38,525 nucleotides of DNA from JBKBKN01 sp046294625. Lineage in GTDB: Bacteria > Bacteroidota > Bacteroidia > M30B66. Position 1 is the stretch's first letter, and every line of letters begins with the position of its first letter. Under the pieces are notes generated by a model. It ran no database searches and was not told the DNA's origin. It saw nothing but the letters and a program-made list of their open reading frames with translations. Of the stretch, positions 17,704-26,703 are shown one piece after another. The stretch covers positions 1 to 38,525 of the forward strand of contig JBKBKN010000026.1 in NCBI GenBank assembly GCA_046294625.1. Direction: 5' to 3'. The position numbers and the translations under genes are program-made.

Positions 17704-18246
17704 TTAGATTTTCGTAGTAGAATCTTCCATTTGTCTTTGTTCAAATTCGCGGATGATTTCTTCATCGCTTTTTCCCAAAATACGGATGCTTGCTTCCGCG
17801 TCGCGAACAAACACATGGTCAGGATATTGATCGATAAATGCTCGGTACAATTCACCTGCTTTAGCATCATCGTCCACAAGGTGGTCATATACAAATGCCA
17901 GCATAAACAAAGCATCAGGAGCTTTGGCAAATTTTGGATATTCATTGATGATAATGTTCAAAAAATCAATCGCTTGCTTTGACCAACGGAGATTCACACA
18001 CATGTCTGCAGCCTTGAAAATGAGTTCGGGGGTTTCTTCTGCATCCGGAAAGTTTTGATAGAATCCGGTGTATGCTGTTTGTAGGTTGTACGCACCCACA
18101 CCATCAATATTGCCGGGCTGATCTCCAAGTATTCTGGCTTCAAGTTCTTTGATTTTTTGAAGCTCTTTTTCTTTATTGGGTTTGCATGCTGTAAATGTTA
18201 AAGCTACTGTTAACAAGAAGGTGAAGTAAATCCGAAAATTGCGCAT
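17704..18246 (-). CDS. TPR-like lipoprotein
   Basis: A 180-residue protein with a lipoprotein signal (TFTAC, lipidated Cys at 21) and helical repeats of tetratricopeptide/BamD-like type: a stretch around AYTGFYQNFPDAEETPELIF, then KQAIDFLNIIINEYPKFAKA and AGELYRAFIDQYPDHVFV, each with the aromatic-Pro spacing of TPR units. It is probably anchored in the inner leaflet of the outer membrane and mediates protein contacts; the partner is unknown. It follows def after 48 bases in the same direction and ends close to tsaD. It is too short and lacks the full domain for BamD itself. Confidence 0.8.
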   Translation of the reverse strand: MRNFRIYFTFLLTVALTFTACKPNKEKELQKIKELEARILGDQPGNIDGVGAYNLQTAYTGFYQNFPDAEETPELIFKAADMCVNLRWSKQAIDFLNIIINEYPKFAKAPDALFMLAFVYDHLVDDDAKAGELYRAFIDQYPDHVFVRDAEASIRILGKSDEEIIREFEQRQMEDSTTKI

Positions 18247-18294
18247 ATGAGTGTGTTCAGGTTTTATGATGGCGTAAAAATAGAAAAATGATGT

Positions 18295-18858
18295 TTACTT
18301 TTTCATTGCCGGGAATTTCATTTTATAATCCACATGAATATTTCCTTTGGAGATGTTGATCAACTTTGCTTTGATGAGTGTTTTTCTCAGTTGCGATACT
18401 CTGTCTGTGAAAAGTATGCCTTCGATGTGATCATACTCATGCTGAATCACCCTGGCAAGCAATCCACTGATGTATTCTTGATGTTCAACAAAGTTTTCGT
18501 CTTGATATTTAATTGAAATTTCGGGTTTGCGAAGCACATCTTCGCGCACATTGGGTATGCTCAGGCATCCTTCATTGAACTTCCATTCAACGCCTTGTTC
18601 TTCTATGATTTGGGGGTTTATAAATACCTTTTTTACACCTTCTAACTGAGGCTCATCATCGGCAAATGGACTCACATCTACCACGAAGAGTCGAATAGAT
18701 TTACCAATCTGTGGTGCAGCAAGTCCTACTCCTTTCGCAGCATACATGGTGTCGAACATATCGGCAATGAGTTGTTTTAGTTCGGGATAGTCGGGGGTGA
18801 TATCCTTTGCTTTTTCTTTAAGCACCGGCGCGCCATAGGCTACTATAGGTAAAACCAT
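18295..18858 (-). CDS. def: Peptide deformylase
   Basis: Removes the formyl group from the initiator Met of new proteins. All three metal-site motifs are present in 187 residues: GVGLAAPQIG (near 43-52), EGCLSIP (Cys ligand near 97) and QHEYDHIEG (two His ligands and catalytic Glu near 138-146). The C-terminus is a short basic KMKFPAMKK tail. It follows ruvX after 12 bases and precedes the TPR lipoprotein gene. Confidence 0.98.
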   Translation of the reverse strand: MVLPIVAYGAPVLKEKAKDITPDYPELKQLIADMFDTMYAAKGVGLAAPQIGKSIRLFVVDVSPFADDEPQLEGVKKVFINPQIIEEQGVEWKFNEGCLSIPNVREDVLRKPEISIKYQDENFVEHQEYISGLLARVIQHEYDHIEGILFTDRVSQLRKTLIKAKLINISKGNIHVDYKMKFPAMKK

Positions 18859-18870
18859 TTTTTGTTCGTA

Positions 18871-19287
18871 TTAATAAGTTTGCTTTTGTTCCATCCACCA
18901 TTGCAAAATGATGGCGGCACTCAATTTATCTAAGTTTTCTTTTTTCATTCTGTCTTTTCTTTTTGCACCTGCCTGCATCAAGCTATCCTTGGCATAAACG
19001 GATGAGTATCTTTCATCCACCAATTCGACCGGAATTTTGTATTTGTTCCACAGTGAGCGGGCGAAATTCTGTGCTCCTTCCGTAGCATGTGTAACACTGC
19101 CATCAGCATGTGAAGGAAGACCTACCAGCATTTGCTCAACCTTTTCGGTTTGCAAATATTGATTGATGAATTCATACACCTTATCAGGGTGCACTACAGT
19201 GAGCGGATTGGCAATGATGCGAAGCGGATCGGTCACAGCTATGCCAATTCTTTTGGTTCCGTAGTCAAATGCCATTATCCGAGACAT
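18871..19287 (-). CDS. ruvX: RuvX/YqgF-type putative pre-16S rRNA nuclease
   Basis: A 138-residue RNase H-fold protein. It has the N-terminal acidic motif MAFDYGTKRIGIAVTDP, the middle segment VEQMLVGLPSHADGS and the C-terminal VELVDERYSSVYAK strand-helix with its conserved acidic residue. YqgF matures the 5' end of 16S rRNA in E. coli and is also annotated as a Holliday-junction resolvase. ATG codons at 19287 and 19275 are both possible; the first gives the usual length. It lies downstream of the decayed paralogue and upstream of def. Confidence 0.95.
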   Translation of the reverse strand: MSRIMAFDYGTKRIGIAVTDPLRIIANPLTVVHPDKVYEFINQYLQTEKVEQMLVGLPSHADGSVTHATEGAQNFARSLWNKYKIPVELVDERYSSVYAKDSLMQAGAKRKDRMKKENLDKLSAAIILQWWMEQKQTY

Positions 19288-19310
19288 GCTGCAAATTTAG
19301 CTATTTCTAG

Positions 19311-19875
19311 CTATTTGCCGGATGGTAAATCCATATACTGTTTACGACTTAAAATACTTATGGAATCTGAAATGATTTTTTGATCGTAGGCTTTAAATGA
19401 CAGAATCGGATTCAAAGTTCCACCAAGTATTACTCCACTTGTCATGCCTATGGATATTCCAAGAAAGACATGATAAAAATAAGTTTTAAAGTATATTTTC
19501 TGTTGCTTCATTTCTAAATAATGTGTAATAAGCTAAACCTGTTGTGGTGCCGGCTATAAATCCATAAATAAAACCTTTCGCTATACCTTTGGGGAGTCGG
19601 TAGGTTTCGTGAAAGCGAATGTTTGCAATATTGCTCCAAGGTAAGGTATGTATTTTACTGAAAACAATTTTGTCATGTTCTTTGAATTGAAAATGAGCAA
19701 TAATGATTGCAGAATCGCCTTGCTGTATTGGAAAGGTACGAAATCTTGTACCTTCCTTAGTCCTTATTTTTGCTTTTTACCTTGGTTTTCCTTTTTCTTT
19801 AACATCGAAATAGGGTTGACCTGTAGTAAAATTGGCCTGCAGTATAATCATCAACAAGAAAAGGATGCTTTTCAT
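19311..19875 (-). pseudogene. Decayed tandem copy of the neighbouring two-TM protein gene
   Basis: Starting at ATG 19875, the frame encodes a signal peptide (MKSILFLLMIILQANFTTGQ), reaches an in-frame TAA at 19777-19779 after 32 codons, then stays open to 19486 with residues that parallel the upstream gene (FSKIHTLPWSNIANI versus FSKIDTIALNRIYSV; PKGIAKGFIYGFIAG versus AKGAWRGFKLGAVYG). The similarity then moves to another frame (19511-19311: SGVILGG...IISDSISILSRKQYMDL versus PGVFVSL...IISKDVIKLRKYAYL). So one stop and one frameshift (between about 19533 and 19486) break an otherwise full-length copy. Its ATG follows the upstream stop directly (TAAATG). Two sequencing errors are a less likely explanation. 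The last 66 codons could still be translated as a small TM protein from ATG 19511. Confidence 0.75.
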
Positions 19876-20433
19876 TTACATGCGAATATTTTGGAGATAG
19901 GCATACTTTCTCAATTTTATTACATCTTTCGAGATAATTGGATCGCCTTTGCCAACGGTTTTTGTAGGCATAATCAAGCTGACAAACACCCCTGGTAGAA
20001 TTCCTAAAACCCCAAAAGCCACCGTATAAAAGCCAACAAATTGGAGAGATTGTTGTGTATAAAAATCATTTAATAATAGAAATAGTAAAGATTGAGAGAT
20101 ACCATAAACTGCACCTAATTTGAAACCCCTCCATGCCCCTTTAGCTGCCCTGTTAATATCGTTAATGGTGACAGAATAAATCCGGTTTAAAGCAATAGTG
20201 TCAATTTTAGAGAAGTTATGATGCGTTTCATCTCTGTAATAAAAGCCGGCCAAAACCAGATATTCATCATTGATGGCCATCAAGGTTCCATTCAGGTCAA
20301 TGTCTTCCATTAAGTTCACCCTGCAGCGGTATTGCGGCGGTGCATACTCAAAAATGGAAAAACTCAGCTGCGCATCCACACTTATTGTGTTTAACAGCAA
20401 AAAGGTGCAAAGGGAAAAAATGAGCCGCTTCAT
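19876..20433 (-). CDS. Secreted or envelope protein with two C-terminal TM segments, unknown function
   Basis: About 185 residues. It has an N-terminal signal peptide (MKRLIFSLCTFLLLNTISV, cleavage near DAQ), a small beta-rich domain (about 30-100) ending with SKIDTIALNRIYSVTI, then a Gly-rich hydrophobic pair (WRGFKLGAVYGISQSLLFLL and FVGFYTVAFGVLGILPGVFV) and a basic tail with KLRKYAYL. I do not recognise the family. The ATG at 20433 shares a base with the pyrF stop (TGATG), so it is translationally coupled; a TTG at 20436 is the alternative. The next gene downstream is a decayed copy of this one, showing a local tandem duplication. Confidence 0.72.
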   Translation of the reverse strand: MKRLIFSLCTFLLLNTISVDAQLSFSIFEYAPPQYRCRVNLMEDIDLNGTLMAINDEYLVLAGFYYRDETHHNFSKIDTIALNRIYSVTINDINRAAKGAWRGFKLGAVYGISQSLLFLLLNDFYTQQSLQFVGFYTVAFGVLGILPGVFVSLIMPTKTVGKGDPIISKDVIKLRKYAYLQNIRM

Positions 20434-21233
20434 CAAAGGTATTTTTGCATGATTTGTTTCAGTTTCTTGGTTTCTGCTGCTGCCGCTTCAGCAAAATCTT
20501 CGTCTGATGATGCGTAAATCACCGATCGTGAAGCATTAATTAAGAGGCCACAATCTTTATTCATGCCCGTGCGACAAACTTCATCGAGGTTACCTCCCTG
20601 CTCACCTACACCCGGCACCAGAAAAAAATGATCGGGCGCAAGCGCTCTGATTTCCTGCATTCGGGTCGATTTGGTCGCACCAATCACAAACATCAATTTA
20701 TCTGGATTTCCCCATTGTTTACATTTTTTGATTACCCGCTCGTAGAGCGCTTCCTGGTCTTCGGGCCAAAGTTGAAAATCTTCTGCACCTTTATTTGAAG
20801 TTAACCCTAATACGATTGCCCATTTGTTGTGGAATGAGAGAAAAGGTTTCACCGAGTCTTCACCCATGTATGGTGCCACAGTTACTGCATCGCAAGACAT
20901 GGTTTCGAAAAATGTGCGAGCATATCTTTCGGCTGTGTTACCGATATCTCCCCGTTTGGCATCGGCTATTATAAAACAGTTTTTGGGAATGTAATCAATG
21001 GTTTTTTGCAAGCTCTCCCAACCTTTTGTACCCAAACATTCATAAAAAGCTGTGTTGGGTTTGTAAGCAACAGCATAGTCTGCAGTGGCATCGATAATGG
21101 CTTTATTGAAGGCAAAAACCGGGTCGTGATCATCCAGCAAATGCTTTGGGATTTTATTTAGGTCAACATCAAGTCCTACGCAAAGCATTGTTTTTTTACT
21201 CCTTATTTCTGCGATTAGTTCAGCTCTGTTCAT
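20433..21233 (-). CDS. pyrF: Orotidine 5'-phosphate decarboxylase (type 2)
   Basis: Catalyses the last step of UMP synthesis in the cytoplasm. The protein has 266 residues, the size of the longer group seen in Bacteroidota. Motifs: MLCVGLDVDLNKIPKHLL at the start, VAYKPNTAFYE, the catalytic IADAKRGDIGNTAERYA (Lys-Asp pairs near residue 90), VTVAPYMGEDSVKPF, and the phosphate-binding FFLVPGVGEQGG followed by LLINASRSVIYA. It is the first gene of a leftward run that includes the two-TM gene. The 224-base gap to the divergent T9SS gene at 21458 holds no further gene I can see and no clear TAnnTTTG promoter. Confidence 0.97.
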   Translation of the reverse strand: MNRAELIAEIRSKKTMLCVGLDVDLNKIPKHLLDDHDPVFAFNKAIIDATADYAVAYKPNTAFYECLGTKGWESLQKTIDYIPKNCFIIADAKRGDIGNTAERYARTFFETMSCDAVTVAPYMGEDSVKPFLSFHNKWAIVLGLTSNKGAEDFQLWPEDQEALYERVIKKCKQWGNPDKLMFVIGATKSTRMQEIRALAPDHFFLVPGVGEQGGNLDEVCRTGMNKDCGLLINASRSVIYASSDEDFAEAAAAETKKLKQIMQKYL

Positions 21234-21457
21234 TTAAATGTCTATATTTTGCCTTTTGGTTTATTAAAGCTCTGCAATTTAAAGAGAATATCTATTCGCG
21301 AAATTAATTTTCAGCTATGGTTCTCTTTATTGGCAACTCGCTTTTTTTTCTTCGATAATGGTGCAAATATCAGATTTACATAACATTAAAATTCACCTTA
21401 ATATTGTAAATTATTGACAGCATCTATTAAATTAGCAAAATCATAACATCAGGAATT

Positions 21458-23800
21458 ATGCATAAACTCTACAATTTAGTCATCATTTTCATCATTGCAT
21501 TATTCGGAAACGCTACCCTCCGAGCCCAAAACGACAACCCCTGTTTAACCATACAAAGTATTTTGGTAGATGCCTGTGCACCGGGTAGTTTTCTTTTTAC
21601 AGAAGAAGGTCGAAACGAAATGGTGCGTTTCAAAGTGGGGCCTAACGCCTTGAACACAGCAGATATCAATGTGACTTGGGCATCAAATTTACAATGGCTG
21701 GGTTTGAGAGGGCCTGATCAAACTACAGCTCAGAAAACAGCTGAATTGAATGCAACTATACAAGCTTGTGGTTTTTTTTTAGAACCTGTTAATGGGGTAT
21801 TGCCGGCCAACAGCACGGTACTTTTAATCACGAGCTATTTGGTTAGCGCCACTTCCAATTCTTTTGCCGGATTGAGCGATACCGTATATGTATTGTACCA
21901 AAATAGTACAGCAACAGGTGGTCATGTGTTAAACTATGTAGCTAACCCCAACCCTGATGAGCAAACCGTACGCATAGATTTTGGGAACAATTGTGCAGCT
22001 CAGGTAACTTATCGACGTTCAGAGCTTGTCACTCAACAAGGTACACCGGGCGCACAGGATGGTGCTACTGTGCTTTTTGACCCTGATGGCACTGCAACCT
22101 ATATCAATATCGGTTGTGTTGCACCTATCATACCCTTATCGCCTAACTGGAATTTGCCATCAGGAAATGGTTTGGTTTGCCAAAACGATCCCCCTATTAA
22201 TTTAAGCAATCTTGTGCTTGGAACGCCAAATGGAACCTGGTCCGGACAAGGTGTACAGGGTAATTTCTTCAATCCTGAAGGGCTAAATGGCACCTATCAG
22301 GTAACTTATTCGGTTGGGGTAGGGCAATGTGTGCAAACCAGCACGCAAACCATCACGGTTAATCTTCCCGCTAATCCGGAATGGAATCCTCCGGCAGTAT
22401 TTTGTGCACAAGATCAACATCCAATCGATTTGAATCAATTTATCACCGGTACACCAGGGGGGACTTTTTTTGGACCTAACATTCAAAATAACATTCTTAA
22501 TCCTGTAGGTTTGATAGGTCAAGTGGAAATCACTTATCGGGTAGGTGTGGGTACTTGCCAAACTAGCAGTTCTCAAACATTGCTATTTATTAGCGTAATT
22601 CAACCAGAACTAAGCACCATTAAAGATACCTATTGTTCAGATGAAGTCATCCTGCCTATTAATGCCAACGCTTTGAGCGGGGCCGAAGTAACCTGGTTTG
22701 ATAGCGCTGATTTGATTAATCCGATTGCAACTGGTGCGCAGTTTACGCCTTCGCAAAATATTTCAGCTACCTACTTTGCCACACAGCAAGTTGGTTCTTG
22801 TCGATCAGAAGCAGCTTCAATCAGCATTGTGGTGAACCCAGCTCCTGCACCGCTTAGCGGTCCTTTTGAGTTCAGCTATTGTGAAGGTTCACCCATTCCA
22901 ACCATTACTGTCGAAACCGATGGCGTGGTTTTCTGGTATGCTGATGGCGGTCTTACTGAACTAATTTTCACAGGAGATGTCTTCCAACCTGAAGCAGGGC
23001 AAGAACGTTTTTATGTAATTGTGGAAAATGAGTTTTGCACTTCTCCATCCTACACCTTTAATGTGTTTGAAATTCCATTCATTGATGTAATCATCACCCT
23101 TCAAGGTACTGATGTGCTTTGCAACAACGAATCAGCCACGCTTATTTCAAGCTTTGCAGATGGTAACCTATGGTCAAACGGAGCTAGCACTCAACAAATA
23201 ACCGTTTCGCAAACAGGTTGGTATATCGTGAGTGTTGAAGGTGAATGTAATATGGCTAAAGACAGTATTTTCATTAACAATCAATCTGTAGTCGCCGATT
23301 TTGATGCCAATCCATTGTTCGGTAATGCCCCCCTTCAAGTGAATGTAACCAATACCAGTCTAAACGCTGATAATTTCAGTTGGTTTGTTAACAATACTTT
23401 TCAAGCTCCGGTCAATAGTGCTTATCTCTTCGAAAATGCGGGTAATTATGTGATTACCCTCATTGCTGAAAACGCTTTTGGTTGTCGCGATACGGCGACC
23501 AAAATTGCTGAAGTGGTAAACAATGAGGTGAGTTTGGTAATACCTAACAGTTTCACACCGAATGGCGATGGTTTTAACGATTTGTTTATTATCAAATCCA
23601 CTTCGATTCAATCATTGCATGGTGTAATTTATAATCGCTGGGGGCAAGCAGTGCATGAGTGGTCCGGTTTAGATGCCGCATGGGATGGAACAGTGAACGG
23701 AAGAACATCGCCAGACGGAGTTTATTTTTACATCATCACAGCCAAAGACCTGTTGGGCAATGAATTGGTGAAGCAAGGTAACGTAACGATGTTAAGGTAG
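21458..23800 (+). CDS. Secreted multi-domain protein with gliding-motility/T9SS type B C-terminal domain
   Basis: 780 residues. A signal peptide (about 1-24, ending LRAQ) precedes an N-terminal module often seen in T9SS proteins (CLTIQSILVDACAPG, then EGRNEMVRFKVG). Next come two homologous Ig-like repeats (about 235-375, each with a GT-x-G-G/T-W/F-x-G core and VGVG-C), two further Cys-rich Ig-like domains, a PKD-like domain (about 605-690: NAPLQVNVTNTSLNADNFSW, then FENAGNYVITLIAENAFGC), and a type B sorting domain (VIPNSFTPNGDGFNDLF through YNRWGQAVHEW to GVYFYIITAKD). The protein should be exported by T9SS and act at the surface, perhaps as an adhesin. A run of nine T at 21772-21780 lies within the coding sequence. 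It ends 12 bases from the convergent FHA gene. Confidence 0.92.
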   Translation: MHKLYNLVIIFIIALFGNATLRAQNDNPCLTIQSILVDACAPGSFLFTEEGRNEMVRFKVGPNALNTADINVTWASNLQWLGLRGPDQTTAQKTAELNATIQACGFFLEPVNGVLPANSTVLLITSYLVSATSNSFAGLSDTVYVLYQNSTATGGHVLNYVANPNPDEQTVRIDFGNNCAAQVTYRRSELVTQQGTPGAQDGATVLFDPDGTATYINIGCVAPIIPLSPNWNLPSGNGLVCQNDPPINLSNLVLGTPNGTWSGQGVQGNFFNPEGLNGTYQVTYSVGVGQCVQTSTQTITVNLPANPEWNPPAVFCAQDQHPIDLNQFITGTPGGTFFGPNIQNNILNPVGLIGQVEITYRVGVGTCQTSSSQTLLFISVIQPELSTIKDTYCSDEVILPINANALSGAEVTWFDSADLINPIATGAQFTPSQNISATYFATQQVGSCRSEAASISIVVNPAPAPLSGPFEFSYCEGSPIPTITVETDGVVFWYADGGLTELIFTGDVFQPEAGQERFYVIVENEFCTSPSYTFNVFEIPFIDVIITLQGTDVLCNNESATLISSFADGNLWSNGASTQQITVSQTGWYIVSVEGECNMAKDSIFINNQSVVADFDANPLFGNAPLQVNVTNTSLNADNFSWFVNNTFQAPVNSAYLFENAGNYVITLIAENAFGCRDTATKIAEVVNNEVSLVIPNSFTPNGDGFNDLFIIKSTSIQSLHGVIYNRWGQAVHEWSGLDAAWDGTVNGRTSPDGVYFYIITAKDLLGNELVKQGNVTMLR

Positions 23801-23812
23801 GTTTAATAAAGC

Positions 23813-25045
23813 TTACATTTCCCTGATACATTCATCGGCATGCAGGAGATAATACGATTTCGTCTTGGAAGGTCTTTGTTCGAAAGGCATACCGGGATAT
23901 AGTGCGCCTTTTCTGAGCAGTATCCAATTTAATCCATCTCTTCCGTAAATGATATGTATTGGTGCATCTATAGAAACACGTGCATTTAATGCGTATCGCT
24001 TATTGAGATAATGCATAATAGCAAATTTTTGATCCTTATTAACGCAAAGCCAAAAGTGCTGATCACTAGGATTCCCGGTAAATGCAAAAGCAAGGCCTAA
24101 GGAACGTTTATGAAGTTTTTGAATAAGGTTGTCAATATCATTTTTCTGTTCATCAAATAGGTTGCAGAATTCGTCCAGATAGGTTTCCAAAGTTTTGTTA
24201 TTCTTTGCCGGTTTGCTTAGTGTACTCAGATATTTTTCGGTTTCACCGTCCAAGTTGCAATTTGCGAAAAGGAGATCATTGTCAGTCTTCACATTCAATG
24301 AATTAAGAATTGGGATATTTTTTTTCTGTATTTCAAAAACTTCCTTTTTAGCACTGTGTTTGGCAAGCTCAACACCGATCCAAAAGCTAATGGTAATCAC
24401 CAAGAGAATTGAGAATAATCTAACTAGGGTGCTTTTGGGTTTTGGTTTAGCTGAAAAATTTTGCTGCTTGTGCAATTGCTCTTTGTGGGGTTCATTATCA
24501 GTTGCAGCTTTAGTCAAGAAGCCGGTATCGGCCAAATGACTTGGAGTGGTATTAGATTCTGTAATACCCATAATTTCAGCTTCTTCTTTTGCAAGACTTA
24601 CTTCTGGCGCTTCAAAATGATCTATCAATGATACAGTTGTGTCTGCTTTGTCTATATTTTTAATATAGATTTCGGGACCACTTTTATCTACTAATTCCTG
24701 CTCTGAAATTACGTCTTCATTTGCTGAAATTTCACCAGTTTTATTTGGGCCATTTACAAGTTCTTTTGAACTATTTTCTCTCAGATTTATCAGATCATCT
24801 TCAAAGTGTGCAAGTAAATCATCATACGTGAATCTTTGAAAACCTATTTGCAGCGTATCGCCTCTATGGATGAATCCGTGATTTATTTTTTGGTTGTTTA
24901 TAAGTGTGCCATATTTGCTTTGCAGATCTTTGATTTCTAGCGTGCCATCATCATCTAAATACAACTCGGCATGATAAGCTTCAGCCAACTTATCCTTCAA
25001 CACAAAGTCATTGTCATAAGCTCTTCCTACACGGATTTTTTTCAT
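23813..25045 (-). CDS. Membrane protein with N-terminal FHA domain
   Basis: 410 residues. Parts: an FHA-like domain (about 1-85: KKIRVGRAYDNDFVL, AYHAELYLDDDG, DLQSKYGTLINNQKI), an acidic linker (about 86-195), one TM helix (about 206-228, FSILLVITISFWIGVEL) and a C-terminal domain of about 180 residues that should be periplasmic and that I do not recognise. The FHA fold is clear, but the Ser of the S-x-x-H motif and the N-G pair that normally contact phosphothreonine are replaced (E-A-Y-H and N-N), so phosphopeptide binding is doubtful. It starts 12 bases after the VWA/FHA gene and forms an operon with it. No Ser/Thr kinase or phosphatase gene is nearby. Confidence 0.82.
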   Translation of the reverse strand: MKKIRVGRAYDNDFVLKDKLAEAYHAELYLDDDGTLEIKDLQSKYGTLINNQKINHGFIHRGDTLQIGFQRFTYDDLLAHFEDDLINLRENSSKELVNGPNKTGEISANEDVISEQELVDKSGPEIYIKNIDKADTTVSLIDHFEAPEVSLAKEEAEIMGITESNTTPSHLADTGFLTKAATDNEPHKEQLHKQQNFSAKPKPKSTLVRLFSILLVITISFWIGVELAKHSAKKEVFEIQKKNIPILNSLNVKTDNDLLFANCNLDGETEKYLSTLSKPAKNNKTLETYLDEFCNLFDEQKNDIDNLIQKLHKRSLGLAFAFTGNPSDQHFWLCVNKDQKFAIMHYLNKRYALNARVSIDAPIHIIYGRDGLNWILLRKGALYPGMPFEQRPSKTKSYYLLHADECIREM

Positions 25046-25056
25046 ATATCAAATCA

Positions 25057-26577
25057 TTAAACTATCCGAATAGTCATCTCTACATTACCCATTCTAATTT
25101 GATCTCCATTTTCCAAAGAAGTGGTTTTAATTTTTCTGCCGTTTACAAATGTTCCATTTGTACTTCCCAGATCTGACAGAAAGATACCATCATCCCTTAG
25201 TTCCAGTTTGGCGTGTTTTCCGGTCAAAGTCTGTTCTTTCACAGTAATATCACAAGTGTCGTAGCGCCCTATCAATACACTACCTTTTTTTATTGGATAG
25301 GTCAATGTCCTTCCCTCATTATTGACCAAAACAGCCACTTGCTTATTCTTCCATGCTGCAGGCATAGATGATTCTGCCTGAATGGCAAGGTTCATGGGTT
25401 TAGCCGATTCAAAGGAACTTTTGCTTTCTGAATCTAAAGATTTCGAATCTTTTAAAACCGCATCTGTGTTTGTATCCGAGATGATATCATCTTTGTCTAT
25501 TGGCGCCGATTTTCTTGAAAATACTCTGGCTAAAACCATGATTATGACAACAAAAACAAGAATTCCAACAGAAATAAGCAGATACAATTGATAATCTTTG
25601 CTCAGAAAGCTGGCTTTCTGAGGATTAGACGCACTAATCACCTGCTTTGAACCATTGTGATGGAGCACCAAAAGCACTTTATCATTTTCAGCAAGTTCTG
25701 TCACATCAATGATGATATCGTAATAGGAATCAAATAATTTATTTGGTGGAGGCAGACTGATGATTTTTCGCAATTGATCAAGGATTTCCGTATCATTTTC
25801 GGCCCTTTTGAAAACCCCATCGGTGCCGTTACTCAGTTTTTTAAGATGTGAAGAATTAACTATACTGTCAATCCCCTGATACAAGATGGTGTGAATAGGA
25901 ATTTTAGCTGATTTTGCTATGCTGATGCAGGCATCGGCGGTGACAGGTGAAGATGAATTATTTTTACCGGTAGATATGACTATGAAAATTTTTTGTTCCG
26001 GAATGTCAGTTTGCTTTACCACATAGTCAAGTCCTTCTCGAATACTCCTAAAAAGGTCAACACGTAAAAGTGTATCCTTTACCTGTTTCACTTTACTATC
26101 GAGATAGAATTTAAGACTTTCTTTTCCGTTTTGGAATTTTTCGGAAATATGCTGCAATCCCATACTATCCACTTCAATACTGCTAAAAAAACCAATATTC
26201 ATCACATCATTTTCGTCGAGCTCTTGGATATAATTTCGCACTGCGCTTCGCATGTCTGCAATGGATTTACCATAAGTATTGCCCGATGTTTCCAGCATGA
26301 TGTAAATGGCCTTCCGAGTAACTCCTAGCGCAGTCGGCTTTGATTCTTCCATACGGAAGTCAACTGTTTTGTCGTTTTTACTAACTTTCACCAAATCGCT
26401 GGTGAGCTTTGTTTTTCCTTGATGTCGAATATTTACTTTTAACTGTGGCCAATTGCTGGAATCCACAGATTGAATGGTGAGTTCTTGTGCGTGAAGTGGC
26501 AGCAAACTCAAAAGAAAAATCCAGATAAGAAATCGCAGAGCGATAGCGAATATATGTGGCTTATTCAATCTTTGCAT
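25057..26577 (-). CDS. VWA-domain membrane protein with C-terminal FHA domain
   Basis: 506 residues from ATG 26577, chosen because it starts a good signal peptide (MQRLNKPHIFAIALRFLIWI, to about 31, ending LHAQ); an upstream ATG at 26628 would add 17 residues before it. A VWA-type domain follows (about 80-270), with KAIYIMLETSGNTYGKS in the MIDAS position: the usual D-x-S-x-S is E-T-S-G-N, so metal binding may be altered. Next come a small beta domain, a TM helix (about 332-355) and a cytoplasmic FHA domain (about 429-506) with intact motifs (VLIGRYDTCDITV, TGKHAKLEL, GSTNGTFVNGRKI). The layout suggests a signal passing between a periplasmic ligand and a cytoplasmic phosphoprotein; that is inference. 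It is co-transcribed with the next FHA gene. Confidence 0.85.
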   Translation of the reverse strand: MQRLNKPHIFAIALRFLIWIFLLSLLPLHAQELTIQSVDSSNWPQLKVNIRHQGKTKLTSDLVKVSKNDKTVDFRMEESKPTALGVTRKAIYIMLETSGNTYGKSIADMRSAVRNYIQELDENDVMNIGFFSSIEVDSMGLQHISEKFQNGKESLKFYLDSKVKQVKDTLLRVDLFRSIREGLDYVVKQTDIPEQKIFIVISTGKNNSSSPVTADACISIAKSAKIPIHTILYQGIDSIVNSSHLKKLSNGTDGVFKRAENDTEILDQLRKIISLPPPNKLFDSYYDIIIDVTELAENDKVLLVLHHNGSKQVISASNPQKASFLSKDYQLYLLISVGILVFVVIIMVLARVFSRKSAPIDKDDIISDTNTDAVLKDSKSLDSESKSSFESAKPMNLAIQAESSMPAAWKNKQVAVLVNNEGRTLTYPIKKGSVLIGRYDTCDITVKEQTLTGKHAKLELRDDGIFLSDLGSTNGTFVNGRKIKTTSLENGDQIRMGNVEMTIRIV

Positions 26578-26703
26578 ATTGCTAAAATCGAAGATTGCAT
26601 CAAACACGTTTGCCGACGTAGTCAACATTTTTAAACATTGGTGTTTTCATAAGTTCGCTTAAAAGAATTTGCTGAATGCTTTAAGTTTTTTGATGATTTC
26701 TTT

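Noticed and set aside
17698..17723. Possible hairpin between tsaD and the TPR lipoprotein gene (ATTCTATTA pairing with TAGTAGAAT)
   Set aside because: The stem is AT-rich, has a wobble pair, covers both gene ends and lacks a U run. It may be chance, so it is not listed as a terminator.
19311..19511. Independent 66-residue membrane protein gene
   Set aside because: Its sequence parallels the C-terminal third of the neighbouring two-TM protein, so a frameshifted remnant is more likely, although translation from its ATG cannot be excluded.
20436..20438. TTG start for the two-TM protein
   Set aside because: The ATG three bases later shares a base with the pyrF stop and is the simpler coupled start.
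21414..21445. TTGACA upstream of the T9SS type B gene, resembling an E. coli -35 box
   Set aside because: There is no convincing -10 box, and Bacteroidota do not use the sigma70 consensus.
26601..26612. Short palindrome CAAACACGTTTG upstream of the VWA/FHA gene
   Set aside because: Arms of five bases are short enough to occur by chance, and no promoter of the phylum type lies beside it.
26578..26628. Upstream ATG at 26628 for the VWA/FHA gene
   Set aside because: It would put 17 polar residues before a normal signal peptide; the ATG at 26577 fits better.
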